From assembly GCA_958295865.1 (NCBI GenBank), contig CATQHF010000006.1, positions 124,001-188,000 of the forward strand: a stretch of DNA of 64,000 nucleotides, in the 5' to 3' direction. The position numbers and the translations under genes were made by a program. Below the pieces are notes generated by a model. That model saw only the letters and a list, made by a program, of their open reading frames with translations, had not been told where the DNA came from and did not search any database. Each line of letters starts with the position of its first letter. The first letter of the stretch is position 1. Positions 16,329 to 25,867 of the stretch are shown here, piece by piece. This stretch comes from an uncultured Dehalococcoidia bacterium (GTDB lineage Bacteria; Chloroflexota; Dehalococcoidia; Lucifugimonadales; JADFKI01).

Positions 16329-17864
16329 CTAGCGCAGACTCGCCTGCGCCACCCGCTCCAGCGACTGCGCTATCGGCTCGACACCGCTGGCGAACACATC
16401 CGATATGAACGACGGATATACGCCCACCACTATGATGGCAATGACCAGCAGCGCGATGGGCACATACTGCATCCCCGACACATCCGTAATATCCGCGAAC
16501 CGCTCCTTGATGGGGCCGAACATCACGCGCTGGAGAGTCCAGAGGATGTACCCCGCCGCCAGAACAACCCCGAAAGCGGCTATCCCCGTGGTGTATGGGA
16601 ATACCTTGAATGTGCCTAAGAACACCATTATTTCCGCGACGAACCCGCTCGTCCCCGGCAGTCCCAGCGAGGCGAGACCGGCGACCAGCAGCGCCACCGC
16701 CAGGAACGGCATACGCTTAGCCAGCCCGCCAAGGTCGGGGATGTAGCGCGTGTGCGCCTTGTCATACAGGAAGCCGACCAGCAGGAACAGCAGCCCCGTT
16801 ATCGTGCCGTGCGTGAACATCTGCATCGCCGCGCCCGTCAGTCCCAGCGGCGATACCGTCCCCGATTCTCCGGCGACCGACGCCAGCCCAAGCATCACGA
16901 AACCCATGTGGCTGATGCTGCTGAACGCAATGAGCCGCTTGAGGTCTGTCTGGCGCATCACCACGATGGCGCCGTAAATCACATTTATGACGGCGGCGGT
17001 CTCCAGCAGCGACGCCGCGCCCGACGCCACATCCGGGAACATGCCGATGGACACACGAATCATACCGTAGCCGCCCATCTTTAGCAGCACGCCCGCGAGC
17101 ATCACGCTGCCCGCCGTTGGCGCGTCCGTGTGCGCGTCCGGCAGCCATGTGTGCAGAGGCCAGAGCGGCAACTTCACCGCGAACCCCACGAACAGCAGCG
17201 CGAATATCACGCCCGCCGGCAGCAGCAGGTTCGCGCCCTTTATCGCGTCCGGCAGCGCCGTCATGTCGAATGTCCCGGTCGAGAAGAACAGCGCCAGTAT
17301 GCCCACGAGCATGAACGCGCTGCCCAATATCGTGAATATCAGGAACTTCATCGCCGAGTATTCGCGCTTGCTCTTGGGGTCGCTCCCCCAGATGGCGATG
17401 AGGAAGAACATCGGGATGAGCTCGAGCTCCCAGAACAGGAAGAACAGCAGGAAGTCGAGCGATGTGAACACGCCCATCACGCCCGTTTGCAGCGCCAGCA
17501 GCCAGATGAAGTACTCCCGCACTCGCAGCCGTATCTGCCACGACGCCAGCACCGCTACCAGCCCGAGCAAGCCCGTCAGCAGCACTAGCGGCGCGCTCAG
17601 CCCGTCGACGCCCAGCAGATACTGCACCGCGAACCCGTCGTCGCCAAGCCCGGGGATCCAGTTGGCGAAGCGATCCACGAGTTGAACGCCGCCCGCGTCC
17701 TTGTTGTAGGCGGCGAATACTCCGATTGCCAGCGCGAATTCGACGACGGCGATCGCCGCCGCGAACACGCGGACATGCCTATCGTTCCTGAGCAGCAGCG
17801 CAATGATGACCGCGCCCGCCAAAGGCACGAATACCACCGCGCTCAACAAACCTGTGAACTCCAA
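16329..17864 (-). CDS. nuoM: NADH-quinone oxidoreductase subunit M
   Basis: This 511-residue antiporter-like subunit of the complex I membrane arm carries the family motifs FFLFWELELIPMFFLIAIWG, FAVKLPLWPLHTWLPDAHTD and AFSSISHMGFVMLG. It has about 14 hydrophobic segments. It follows nuoL after a 74-base spacer with a strong stem-loop, and is followed by nuoN. Confidence 0.97.
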   Translation of the reverse strand: MEFTGLLSAVVFVPLAGAVIIALLLRNDRHVRVFAAAIAVVEFALAIGVFAAYNKDAGGVQLVDRFANWIPGLGDDGFAVQYLLGVDGLSAPLVLLTGLLGLVAVLASWQIRLRVREYFIWLLALQTGVMGVFTSLDFLLFFLFWELELIPMFFLIAIWGSDPKSKREYSAMKFLIFTILGSAFMLVGILALFFSTGTFDMTALPDAIKGANLLLPAGVIFALLFVGFAVKLPLWPLHTWLPDAHTDAPTAGSVMLAGVLLKMGGYGMIRVSIGMFPDVASGAASLLETAAVINVIYGAIVVMRQTDLKRLIAFSSISHMGFVMLGLASVAGESGTVSPLGLTGAAMQMFTHGTITGLLFLLVGFLYDKAHTRYIPDLGGLAKRMPFLAVALLVAGLASLGLPGTSGFVAEIMVFLGTFKVFPYTTGIAAFGVVLAAGYILWTLQRVMFGPIKERFADITDVSGMQYVPIALLVIAIIVVGVYPSFISDVFASGVEPIAQSLERVAQASLR

Positions 17865-17886
17865 GCTTTACCTCTGATTACCCTAG

Positions 17887-17931
17887 GGTCTTTCAGTCGC
17901 TCCACTCTATCAGAGGGACGCTTGAAAGACC
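17887..17931 (-). other. Long stem-loop between nuoL and nuoM
   Basis: GGTCTTTCA (17887-17895) pairs perfectly with TGAAAGACC (17923-17931), and an inner stem TCCaCTCT/AGAGgGA closes on a three-base loop. There is no U-tract and the operon continues. An mRNA processing or stabilising site that sets different levels of the distal subunits is more likely than a full terminator. Confidence 0.6.
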
Positions 17932-17938
17932 GCGCCTA

Positions 17939-19906
17939 TTATCCCAAGAACAGGAAGATGCCGAATATGATCAATATGCCTATCGAGATGCCCATGCCGT
18001 AGGCTTGCAGCTGCCCGGTCTGCGCCTGACGCAGCGCCGTGCCGGTGTTAGCGCCCAGCCAGCCCAGGAAGTTGGCGAGCTTGTCCACAACCGACCTGTC
18101 CACCCAGTCGAGCGCGTATGACAGCCAGCCGTAGAAGCCGCGCCTCACGATGATGTCCTCGTACAGCTCATCCATGAAGTATTTGCGATACAGCAGCGTG
18201 TGGACGGGCCGCAGCGCGTTCCCCATCGCCTCCGGCGACACCGCCCGCGAGATGTACATCAAATAGGCGAGCAGGATGCCGCCAACCGCTACCAGCGTTG
18301 AGAGCGCCGCGATGAAGATGTTGAAGCTTCCCGCCTCCACATGCACCGCCGGGTTGTAGTCCAAGAAGTGCGCCAGCCAGTGCGCGGGGATGATGCCGAG
18401 GTCGAAGATGGAGTTGGCGAGGAAGCCCGCCGCTACCGCCGGGATCGCCAGTATGACGAGCGGCGCTACCATCGTCTTCGGCGACTCGTCCACATGCACG
18501 CTGCCGAGGTGCGTCTCGGTGTCCGGGTCCCTGTCCGCGCCGCCCCTGAAGCTGCCGTGGAAGGTCATGAACACCGCGCGGAACATGTAGAACGCCGTCA
18601 TGAACGCCGCAATCAGCGCCAGCGCGAACACGATACCGCTCACGGCGTTCCCGCCTCCGAATGCGTGGCTCAGTATTTCGTCCTTGCTCCAGAAGCCCGC
18701 CAACGGGAATATCCCCGCGAGGCTCAGGCTGCCGATGACGAATGTGCCGTATGTCCATGGCATCGCCTTGCGAAGCCCGCCCATGTAGCGCATGTCGAAA
18801 GTGCCGCTTGCGTGATTGACGCTGCCCGATCCGAGGAACAGCAGCGCCTTGAAGAAGGCATGCGTGAACAGGTGGAATATCGCCGCTCCGTAAGCGCCGA
18901 CGCCCAGCGCCAGCATCATGTAGCCCAGCTGGCTCACCGTCGAGTAGGCGAGAACGCGCTTGATGTCGTTCATCACAAGCCCCATGGACGCGGCGAATAT
19001 CGCCGTGATGCCGCCAATGATAGCGACCGTATTCATCGCGGCGAGCGACATCTCGAACATGGGGAAGAAGCGCGCGACTAGGAACACGCCTGCCGCGACC
19101 ATCGTGGCGGCGTGAATCAGCGCGCTCACCGGCGTTGGGCCTTCCATCGCGTCGGGCAGCCATGTGTGCAGCGGGAACTGCGCCGACTTGCCCATCGCGC
19201 CCGCGAAGATGCCCAGCGCTACCCACTGCGCCGCTCCGACTGCCAGCAGCCCCATCTCTATGCTTTGGTATATGTCCGTAACCACGAACACATTCAGCCC
19301 TTCCGCCGCGAGCGCGTCCCCGTTGAAGAACAGGTACAGGATGCCCAGCAGGAAGGCGAAGTCGGCGAAGCGCGTGATTATGAACGCCTTCTTCGCGGCG
19401 GCGGCGGCGGACGGCCTGTCGAACCAGAAGCCTATCAGCAGGTATGAGCCTAGCCCCACCAGCTCCCAGAAGACGAACATCTGGATGAGGTTGTTGGCGA
19501 GGACCAGTCCGAGCATCGCGGAGGTGAACAGCGACATATAGGCGAAGTATCGCGCATAGCCGTTGTCGCCGTGCATGTAGCCGATGGAGTATATCTGCAC
19601 CATGAGGCTGACGCCCGTCACGACGACCAGCGTTATCGCGGTGAGCGGGTCCATCAGGATGCCGACGGCAAAGTCGAACTCACCCGCGCTAATCCAGGTA
19701 TGCACCGGATACGCCAGTTCGCCGTGACTGCTCGCGGACGCGGACAGCGCCCACAGCGAAAGTATGAACGACAAGCCGACGGCGGCTATCGTGATGTATG
19801 CGGCTGCCTTAGCCTCAGCGCCAAGTATCGGTCTGACGACCAAGCCAATCAGCGCGAACGACGCCAAGGGCAGGAACAGGATGAGCCATGCGGCTGCTTC
19901 CGGCAT
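17939..19906 (-). CDS. nuoL: NADH-quinone oxidoreductase subunit L
   Basis: This 655-residue protein is the most distal antiporter-like subunit of complex I, with the long C-terminal amphipathic helix region. Motifs include MGKSAQFPLHTWLPDAMEGP, the TPVSALIHAATMV stretch and AYSTVSQLGYMMLALG. The start at 19906 abuts the stop codon of the small DUF2007-like gene. It sits in canonical order before nuoM and nuoN. Confidence 0.97.
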   Translation of the reverse strand: MPEAAAWLILFLPLASFALIGLVVRPILGAEAKAAAYITIAAVGLSFILSLWALSASASSHGELAYPVHTWISAGEFDFAVGILMDPLTAITLVVVTGVSLMVQIYSIGYMHGDNGYARYFAYMSLFTSAMLGLVLANNLIQMFVFWELVGLGSYLLIGFWFDRPSAAAAAKKAFIITRFADFAFLLGILYLFFNGDALAAEGLNVFVVTDIYQSIEMGLLAVGAAQWVALGIFAGAMGKSAQFPLHTWLPDAMEGPTPVSALIHAATMVAAGVFLVARFFPMFEMSLAAMNTVAIIGGITAIFAASMGLVMNDIKRVLAYSTVSQLGYMMLALGVGAYGAAIFHLFTHAFFKALLFLGSGSVNHASGTFDMRYMGGLRKAMPWTYGTFVIGSLSLAGIFPLAGFWSKDEILSHAFGGGNAVSGIVFALALIAAFMTAFYMFRAVFMTFHGSFRGGADRDPDTETHLGSVHVDESPKTMVAPLVILAIPAVAAGFLANSIFDLGIIPAHWLAHFLDYNPAVHVEAGSFNIFIAALSTLVAVGGILLAYLMYISRAVSPEAMGNALRPVHTLLYRKYFMDELYEDIIVRRGFYGWLSYALDWVDRSVVDKLANFLGWLGANTGTALRQAQTGQLQAYGMGISIGILIIFGIFLFLG

Positions 19907-20101
19907 TTACAGCTTCCTCAATATCTCATCCGCGACATGCTCGCGCCCCTTGGGCACCAGCACGCGGAAACTCGTCCGCTCGCCCCAGCTCATGATGTCG
20001 CCGTCCGGGATAATCTGCGTGGGCAAGCCGTCGCCTTCCAGCACATCTTTCCACATCTGCGCCGTCATCAGGTTCGACGCTTTCTTATAGTCAATCCACA
20101 T
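19907..20101 (-). CDS. Small DUF2007-like protein inside the nuo operon
   Basis: This 64-residue soluble protein has the form typical of the DUF2007 'putative signal transducing protein' family: an N-terminal Lys/Ala helix, a central GDGLPTQIIPDGD turn, and a VLVPKGREHVADEIL end. It is placed exactly between nuoK and nuoL, nine bases after nuoK and touching the nuoL start. It must be co-transcribed and may be translationally coupled. It is not a known complex I subunit; an assembly or regulatory role is only inferred from position. Confidence 0.7.
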   Translation of the reverse strand: MWIDYKKASNLMTAQMWKDVLEGDGLPTQIIPDGDIMSWGERTSFRVLVPKGREHVADEILRKL

Positions 20102-20110
20102 GGTTAGCCC

Positions 20111-20464
20111 TTACTGCTTGAGTTCGGCGGCGTCCGACACGAAGATACTGGAACGCTGCCTAAATATCGCCAGCACGATTGCCAGCCCGAGCGCCACCTC
20201 TGCCGCCGCAACCGTGATTATGAATATCGTGAAGACCTGCCCGGTCAGCAGGAACTGTACGACCTCATCCGTAGTCGCCTGCGGATTCTGCGCGATGCCC
20301 AACGGCACGATATAGCGCGACATAGCCACCGCGCTGATATTCACCGCGTTGAACATCAACTCGATGGACATCAGAACGGTGATGGCGTTCTGCTTCGTCA
20401 TCGCGCCGTACAGCCCGATAGCGAATATAATCGCCGATACTATCAGAAAGTTCTCAAGACTCAA
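20111..20464 (-). CDS. nuoK: NADH-quinone oxidoreductase subunit K
   Basis: The 117-residue, three-helix subunit has the family core AMTKQNAITVLMSIELMFNAVNI with the membrane Glu, and a second Glu in AAAEVALGLAIV. It is about 15 residues longer than usual because of a hydrophilic loop between helices 2 and 3 (PLGIAQNPQATTDEVVQ). It is located between nuoJ and the DUF2007-like gene. Confidence 0.95.
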   Translation of the reverse strand: MSLENFLIVSAIIFAIGLYGAMTKQNAITVLMSIELMFNAVNISAVAMSRYIVPLGIAQNPQATTDEVVQFLLTGQVFTIFIITVAAAEVALGLAIVLAIFRQRSSIFVSDAAELKQ

Positions 20465-20505
20465 TTCTGTCTATATCCTATTCATCCGTCCGTCGGCGTT
20501 AGCCT

Positions 20506-21063
20506 CTACCGCTCTCGTATCAGCGCAAGCGCCCCGATTAGCGCTGCCAGCAGCACCACGGACGCCACCTCGAACGCCAGCACGAAGTCGCGCAGCAACA
20601 GACGCCCAATCCATGGGATGGTGTTGGAGAACACCTCGCCGATGCGGTCGGAAGCGTCTGCCGTGATTGCGCCGCTCGCGACGGCGGCTTCTATCGTGTT
20701 CCAGTTGGTCGTAACGGCGACATATATCGCAACCGCCGCGAACAGCGCGGATAATATCGCCATAGGCAGGCGAAAGCGGTTCGATGGGCTGCCCTCCTCC
20801 ACATCCCTTGTCATAAGGATGGCGAAGATTATCAGCACCGATATTGCGCCCACATAGACCAGCACCTGCACCACGGCGAGGAACTCCGCTCGCAGCAGCA
20901 CGAACATCCCGGCGACGCCGAGAAAAGATACTATCAGAAACAGCGCAGCCCTGAACAGATCCTTGAGCACCACCACAGCCAAAGCCGCAACGATGCTGGA
21001 GACGGCAATCGTCCAGAATACGATGTCCGCGAGCAGGCTCGCCTCTGTGCCCTGACCCAACAT
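20506..21063 (-). CDS. nuoJ: NADH-quinone oxidoreductase subunit J
   Basis: This 185-residue membrane subunit has five hydrophobic segments. The conserved segment FLAVVQVLVYVGAISVLIIF of the third helix is present. Its start overlaps the stop of nuoI by one base, indicating translational coupling. NuoJ lies at the junction of membrane and peripheral arms. Confidence 0.95.
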   Translation of the reverse strand: MLGQGTEASLLADIVFWTIAVSSIVAALAVVVLKDLFRAALFLIVSFLGVAGMFVLLRAEFLAVVQVLVYVGAISVLIIFAILMTRDVEEGSPSNRFRLPMAILSALFAAVAIYVAVTTNWNTIEAAVASGAITADASDRIGEVFSNTIPWIGRLLLRDFVLAFEVASVVLLAALIGALALIRER

Positions 21064-21734
21064 TAACGCTCAGTCCACCTTTCTTCCTGCTCTTGCACCG
21101 TCGGCCTCTCGTGCCGCCCCGCGTTCTGCCACTCCAGAGCGTCGTGCGTATGCGGATGGTAGCCTTTGTCCTCTATCTGCGGACGGAACCATGTGCTGGG
21201 CTGCTTGGGCGATTCGTTCAGCATCTGCTTGTTTATCACGAGGTCGCTGCGTCGGTACTTGCCCTCTTCGAAGCCGCTGCCCATGTGCAGGGCGTCATAG
21301 GGGCACGCCTCCACGCACAGCCCGCAGAACATGCACCTGCCGATGTCGATGTCGAATACATCTATGGAATACTTGTCGCCCTCCGGGACATCCTCGCCGC
21401 TGGGATGGGTGACGATGCGGATGATCCCGAGCGGGCAATACTTGGCGCAGCTGGCGCAGCCGGTGCAGCGCTGCTCGTACCAGCTGAACTCCTCGCCTCG
21501 GAAGCGTCCGTGCTGCGGCATCCTGTCAGGCACGCTCATCAACCCAACCAGCGCCTTGATAGCGGTGCCGGGTTCCTTGACGGCGAGCGACATGGCGTTG
21601 GTGTTCCGCATCTTGGCAAGCCCGACCAGTCCAATCTTGCGGTCGGGATACTGGTTCAGGGTGAACATTCGGCTCGGCATGACCAGATTCTTCATCGTGA
21701 TGCCAAGCCCCTTGAGCAGTCCGGTTCCATACAT
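21063..21734 (-). CDS. nuoI: NADH-quinone oxidoreductase subunit I
   Basis: This 223-residue protein carries two [4Fe-4S] ferredoxin motifs, CTGCASCAKYCPLGI and CMFCGLCVEACPYDA, which hold the clusters passing electrons towards N2 in NuoB. It lies between nuoH and nuoJ. With no nuoE, F or G in the operon, this subunit would be the electron entry point for an external donor such as ferredoxin, as proposed for other 11-subunit complexes. Confidence 0.96.
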   Translation of the reverse strand: MYGTGLLKGLGITMKNLVMPSRMFTLNQYPDRKIGLVGLAKMRNTNAMSLAVKEPGTAIKALVGLMSVPDRMPQHGRFRGEEFSWYEQRCTGCASCAKYCPLGIIRIVTHPSGEDVPEGDKYSIDVFDIDIGRCMFCGLCVEACPYDALHMGSGFEEGKYRRSDLVINKQMLNESPKQPSTWFRPQIEDKGYHPHTHDALEWQNAGRHERPTVQEQEERWTER

Positions 21735-21736
21735 GG

Positions 21737-22933
21737 CTAGTCTGCCTCCGCATACATGTTTGCAAGGGGTGACGGCTGCGGCGCGGGGCGCTCCAGCTTC
21801 TTACCGCCAAGCAGGTTGACCATCACGATGATGGCGGCGATGGTGATGACCCAGTTCACCGCTGCCATCGTCCACAGCCCGCGCGTGGAAATTTGCCCTT
21901 GCGCGTCTTGGAACAGCATTACTTCGACGGCGATGACGAAGATGTTCAGCAGCGCCAGCCCGAACAGCCCCTTCCATGCGAACGCCATAATCTGGTCGAT
22001 ACGCAGCCTGGGCCATGTCGCTCTTACCCAGAGCAGACCAAAGATGACGACGACCACCTTGAGCACGAACCATACCTGTCCCGGTATCGGATCGAACCCG
22101 CGCGTGCCGCCGAAGAACAGCGCCACCGCGATTATGCTTACAACGATGGGAGCCATGAATTCGGCGAGTTGGAAGATGGCGAACTTCATGCCGCTGTATT
22201 CGGTGTGGTAGCCCGCGCCAAGCTCCGATTCCGCTTCAATCTGGTCGAAGGGGGTTCGGCTCATCTCGGCAGACGCGGCGGCGAGGAACACGAGGAAGCC
22301 CAACGGCTGCACAAGCAGGAAGGGCACGTTTTGCGCCTGCACTACATCGTAGAGCGACATGGAGTTGGCTATGAGCACGACGCCCGTGATAGCCAGCGCC
22401 ATAGGGACTTCGTAGCTGCACAGCATCGCCACGCCGCGCATCGCGCCCAGCATCGCGTACTTGTTGCGCGACGCCCAACCCGCCGCGAGCACCGCAACCG
22501 TGTTCAGCGAGGTAACGCCCACGATGAACAGCACGCCGATGTTGAGCCTGCCGAGGAAGGTGTTCTCGCCGAATGGGATGACGGCGATTACAAGCACCGT
22601 CGGCGCGAACAGGATGACGGGCGCAATCGCAAACACGAGGCGATCTGCCGATGCGGGCGTGGTGTCTTCCTTGACGATGAGCTTGATGATATCCGCGAAG
22701 GGTTGGAGCAGCCCGAACGGCCCCCAGCGATTGGGCCCCATCCGCGCCTGAAACCTGCCGATGGTGCGCCGCTCGAACCATGTGTACAGCGCGGTGGAAA
22801 GCACCAGCGCGTTGATGACGATGAACGCCAGCACGCCACAGGCAGCCGCGTATGCGAGCCAGCCCGGCAAGAAGAGCGCAAACAGGCCGTATATGCCGTG
22901 GAAGCTGAGGAGTCCCGTCTGAGAGAAGTCCAT
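21737..22933 (-). CDS. nuoH: NADH-quinone oxidoreductase subunit H
   Basis: This 398-residue, eight-helix subunit forms part of the quinone chamber. Signatures include ERRTIGRFQARMGPNRWGPF near residue 55, EVPMALAI, and the acidic quinone-site loop MSRTPFDQIEAESELGAGYH. Its start overlaps the nuoD stop by one base. Confidence 0.97.
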   Translation of the reverse strand: MDFSQTGLLSFHGIYGLFALFLPGWLAYAAACGVLAFIVINALVLSTALYTWFERRTIGRFQARMGPNRWGPFGLLQPFADIIKLIVKEDTTPASADRLVFAIAPVILFAPTVLVIAVIPFGENTFLGRLNIGVLFIVGVTSLNTVAVLAAGWASRNKYAMLGAMRGVAMLCSYEVPMALAITGVVLIANSMSLYDVVQAQNVPFLLVQPLGFLVFLAAASAEMSRTPFDQIEAESELGAGYHTEYSGMKFAIFQLAEFMAPIVVSIIAVALFFGGTRGFDPIPGQVWFVLKVVVVIFGLLWVRATWPRLRIDQIMAFAWKGLFGLALLNIFVIAVEVMLFQDAQGQISTRGLWTMAAVNWVITIAAIIVMVNLLGGKKLERPAPQPSPLANMYAEAD

Positions 22934-24039
22934 TATCTATCCACCTCACCGAGCACGATGTCGATGGAGCCGAAGATGACGATAAGGTCGCTCATCTTCC
23001 AGCCTATCAGCATATCGCGCAGGGGCGTGATGTTGATGAACGATGGCGCACGCACGTGGCAGCGATAGGGCGCGATCCCGCCGTCGCTGACAAGATAGAA
23101 GCCCAGCTCGCCCTTGGGTGACTCGACCGCGGCGTAGATGTCGCCTTGGGGGGGACGAATGAAGAAGGGCGCTTGCGTCCTGATAGACCCTCTTGGAATA
23201 TCCTTGACGCACTGCCGGATGATGCGAATGCTCTCGCGCATCTCTTGGATGCGAACGATGTAGCGATCGAAGGTGTCGCCCAAGCCGCCGATGGGGATGT
23301 CGAACTCCAGCCGGTCGTAAATCTCATAGGGCGCTGCCTTACGCAAGTCCCACTCGACGCCTGCCGCGCGCAGCATGGGCCCCGACACCGAAAAATCGAT
23401 TGCCTGCTCGTCGTTCAGGATGCCCACATGTCTGGTTCGCGTGAGCACGATTTCGTTGCCTGAAATCAGGGCTTCCAGCTCGTCGATATATTTGGGCATG
23501 TTCCCGATAAAAGTGTCCAGCGCAACCCAGAAGTCATCCGGCGCATCCTGGAACACGCCGCCCGGCCGCATGTAGCTGAGTGTAATGCGCGCGCCGCACA
23601 GCATTTCGAACAGGTCGAGGATGCGCTCGCGCTCGCGGAAGCAGTACATAAGCGGCGTGGCAAGCGCCCCAAGGTCATTGAGCAGGAAGCCCGTCGCCAT
23701 CAGGTGGCTTGCGATACGCTGCAACTCGGCGCTGATGACTCGTATGTACTGCGCGCGCTCCGGCACCTCGATGCCCGCGAGTTGCTCAACCGCCCGCACA
23801 TACGCGAGATTGTTCGACATGCTTGCGATGTAGTCCATTCGGTCGGTCAGCGTAACAATCTGCACATAAGTCCGGCCTTCCGCCAGCTTCTCGGAGCCGC
23901 GATGCAGGTAGCCGAGCACCGGCTCCACATCGACGATAACTTCGCCGTCGAATGTGACGCGCAACCTGAACACGCCGTGCGTGCTTGGATGCTGCGGGCC
24001 CAGGTTTATAGTAACCGGCTCAGTTCTGACAGTTGTCAT
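22933..24039 (-). CDS. nuoD: NADH-quinone oxidoreductase subunit D
   Basis: This 368-residue peripheral-arm subunit begins with the hallmark NLGPQHPSTHGVFRL and LGYLHRGSEKLAE, related to the large subunit of NiFe hydrogenases but without the nickel ligands. It forms the quinone site with NuoB. It is separate from nuoC here (not a nuoCD fusion), with eight bases between them. Confidence 0.97.
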   Translation of the reverse strand: MTTVRTEPVTINLGPQHPSTHGVFRLRVTFDGEVIVDVEPVLGYLHRGSEKLAEGRTYVQIVTLTDRMDYIASMSNNLAYVRAVEQLAGIEVPERAQYIRVISAELQRIASHLMATGFLLNDLGALATPLMYCFRERERILDLFEMLCGARITLSYMRPGGVFQDAPDDFWVALDTFIGNMPKYIDELEALISGNEIVLTRTRHVGILNDEQAIDFSVSGPMLRAAGVEWDLRKAAPYEIYDRLEFDIPIGGLGDTFDRYIVRIQEMRESIRIIRQCVKDIPRGSIRTQAPFFIRPPQGDIYAAVESPKGELGFYLVSDGGIAPYRCHVRAPSFINITPLRDMLIGWKMSDLIVIFGSIDIVLGEVDR

Positions 24040-24047
24040 GCGTCGCC

Positions 24048-24500
24048 TTAAACATCCTGTCCAAGATAGTCTTTTCGCAGTGGATGGCCTGGGAAGCCCT
24101 CCCAGAGCAGTATGCGCTTCAGGTTGGGATGCCCCTCAAAGCGTATGCCAAACAGGTCCCAGACCTCGCGTTCCTGAAAGTCCGCGCCCCGCCAAACGCC
24201 ACTCACCGATTGAACCTGCACTTCGTCTCTGCCGTAGCACTCCGCCTTGACCACAACGCTCTGGTTGAGCGTGAGCGAAACAAGGTGATAGACGAGCTCG
24301 AAGTATTCGATGTAGTCAACCGCGGTGATGGAGGACAGGAAAGAGAACTCCAGTCCGGGGGTGTCCTTGAGGAAGCGCGCCACATTGAGAATAGATGTCG
24401 GATCCACCCAAACATCACCGTCAGCGAAGCGCACAACCGCGCCCGGCAAGTCTGAGTTGATGCGTCTTGCGACATCTGCCCCGGCAAGAACTCTGGTCAT
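24048..24500 (-). CDS. nuoC: NADH-quinone oxidoreductase subunit C
   Basis: This 150-residue peripheral subunit carries the family signature WRGADFQEREVWDLFGIRFE followed by HPNLKRILLWEGFPGHPLRKDY. The start at 24500 (MTRVLAGADVARR) is chosen because the longer reading frame to 24620 would run through the nuoB coding end. It follows nuoB by 13 bases. Confidence 0.95.
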   Translation of the reverse strand: MTRVLAGADVARRINSDLPGAVVRFADGDVWVDPTSILNVARFLKDTPGLEFSFLSSITAVDYIEYFELVYHLVSLTLNQSVVVKAECYGRDEVQVQSVSGVWRGADFQEREVWDLFGIRFEGHPNLKRILLWEGFPGHPLRKDYLGQDV

Positions 24501-24513
24501 AAGTATGCTGGTC

Positions 24514-25134
24514 TCACTTCTGGCGAGCGATGGAATACCGCTTGATTTTCTCGTGAAGCTGCATGATGCCATAGAGCAGCGCGTCCGGTCGGGGAGGGCA
24601 GCCCGGCACATATACATCAACGGGGATGATGTGATTCACGCCCGGCACCACGCTGTAGCTGCCGTAGTATGGTCCTCCGCTTGTGGCGCACACGCCCATG
24701 GATATTACCCACTTGGGGTCTGCCATCTGCTCATAGACGCGCTGGATCGCAGGAGCCATCTTCCATGTAACCGTGCCCGCGATGATAATCAGGTCCGCTT
24801 GGCGCGGGGAGGGCCTGAACGCCTCCATGCCGAAGCGCGATATGTCGAAGCGCGACATTGCGCTCGCCATCATCTCGAACGCGCAGCACGCCAGCCCAAA
24901 CGACAGGGGCCATACCGCCGACTTTCTGCCCCAGTTCACCAGCGCGTCGACCGAAGTAACGGCTATGTTGCGCTCTAGGTCGTCAGGCACTTCGATGATG
25001 GGTTCTGCCAGCATCGCGGTGTGAGTCGCCTTGATGTGGTTGATGACCTCGCCTTCGTCCCTGTCGACGCTCCAAGTCTGCTCGAACAGGGGAATGGTGA
25101 GGCTATGGCTTTCCTGCGCGCTGTTCTCAGTCAT
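24514..25134 (-). CDS. nuoB: NADH-quinone oxidoreductase subunit B
   Basis: This 206-residue subunit binds cluster N2. The cluster cysteines are visible in [29 protein letters not shown] and [14 protein letters not shown]. It has an N-terminal extension of about 50 residues before the conserved [14 protein letters not shown]. It follows nuoA by one base. Confidence 0.97.
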   Translation of the reverse strand: MTENSAQESHSLTIPLFEQTWSVDRDEGEVINHIKATHTAMLAEPIIEVPDDLERNIAVTSVDALVNWGRKSAVWPLSFGLACCAFEMMASAMSRFDISRFGMEAFRPSPRQADLIIIAGTVTWKMAPAIQRVYEQMADPKWVISMGVCATSGGPYYGSYSVVPGVNHIIPVDVYVPGCPPRPDALLYGIMQLHEKIKRYSIARQK

Positions 25135-25135
25135 T

Positions 25136-25531
25136 CTAACTCCATTCGAGAGAGCCTTTGCGCCATGCGTACAGCCAGCCGATGATGAGGATGGCGATGA
25201 ACACCAGCATCTCCAGCAGAATGAATATCCCGAAGTGTCGGCTCATGTAGCCGTAGCTCGCTGCCCATGGGAACAGGAATATCACCTCGACATCGAATAT
25301 CACGAACAGCAGCGCAAAGCCGTAGAACCTGAAGTTGAACTGGCTCCACCTGCCGGTCAGCGTCTCGAAGCCGCACTCGTAGATGCTTTCCTTGACGGCG
25401 CTCGGCATCTGGGGCCGAATCTTCAGCAGCGAAAGCGCCCAAGACATCAGCAGCATGCCAACCGGCACCGCGACCGCAATGGCGGCGAATATGGCTATGT
25501 AGCCGTATTGTCGGAAGTAATCGTCCAGCAT
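25136..25531 (-). CDS. nuoA: NADH-quinone oxidoreductase subunit A
   Basis: This 131-residue, three-helix membrane subunit is the first gene of the operon. The conserved [15 protein letters not shown] loop and [24 protein letters not shown] helix are present. A candidate promoter lies 36-65 bases upstream. Confidence 0.96.
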   Translation of the reverse strand: MLDDYFRQYGYIAIFAAIAVAVPVGMLLMSWALSLLKIRPQMPSAVKESIYECGFETLTGRWSQFNFRFYGFALLFVIFDVEVIFLFPWAASYGYMSRHFGIFILLEMLVFIAILIIGWLYAWRKGSLEWS

Positions 25532-25566
25532 TTTCCACCAGTGGACAGCTTAAAATTGTCGCCGTG

Positions 25567-25596
25567 AATATAGCATAGCGCGGTCAACTATTGCAA
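25567..25596 (-). promoter_or_regulatory. Candidate nuo operon promoter
   Basis: Read on the minus strand, TTGCAA (25591-25596) and TATATT (25567-25572) are separated by 18 bases, about 36 bases before the nuoA start. The 336-base gap between nuoA and the next plus-strand gene is otherwise featureless to me, apart from possible 5' extensions of that gene. Confidence 0.4.
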
Positions 25597-25867
25597 CCCA
25601 GATGACGCAATCCAAACTATCAGAAGCGTCCCGTCCCATCTTATTTCGCGCATCCCGCCCTATGGATGTGAGCCGCCGCGTGAGCCGCCGACGCTTTATT
25701 GACAGCACAATGGCGCAATGCTACGATTTGCGCTCAAAGTCGCATGCCGTCAATCGCGCCGTAAAGCGCATGACAAGCCACTCCACGCCCAGAACTGTCG
25801 AGTCTTCCGATTGACCTATTCCACGCCTTCGCAAACAGCCGAAAAGCGCGCTCCCAGCCTGCCCGAC

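Noticed and set aside
21893..23068. A 391-codon plus-strand frame across nuoH
   Set aside because: It is antisense to nuoH with Arg/Asp/His-rich low-quality sequence; the same holds for long plus-strand frames over nuoN and nuoL.
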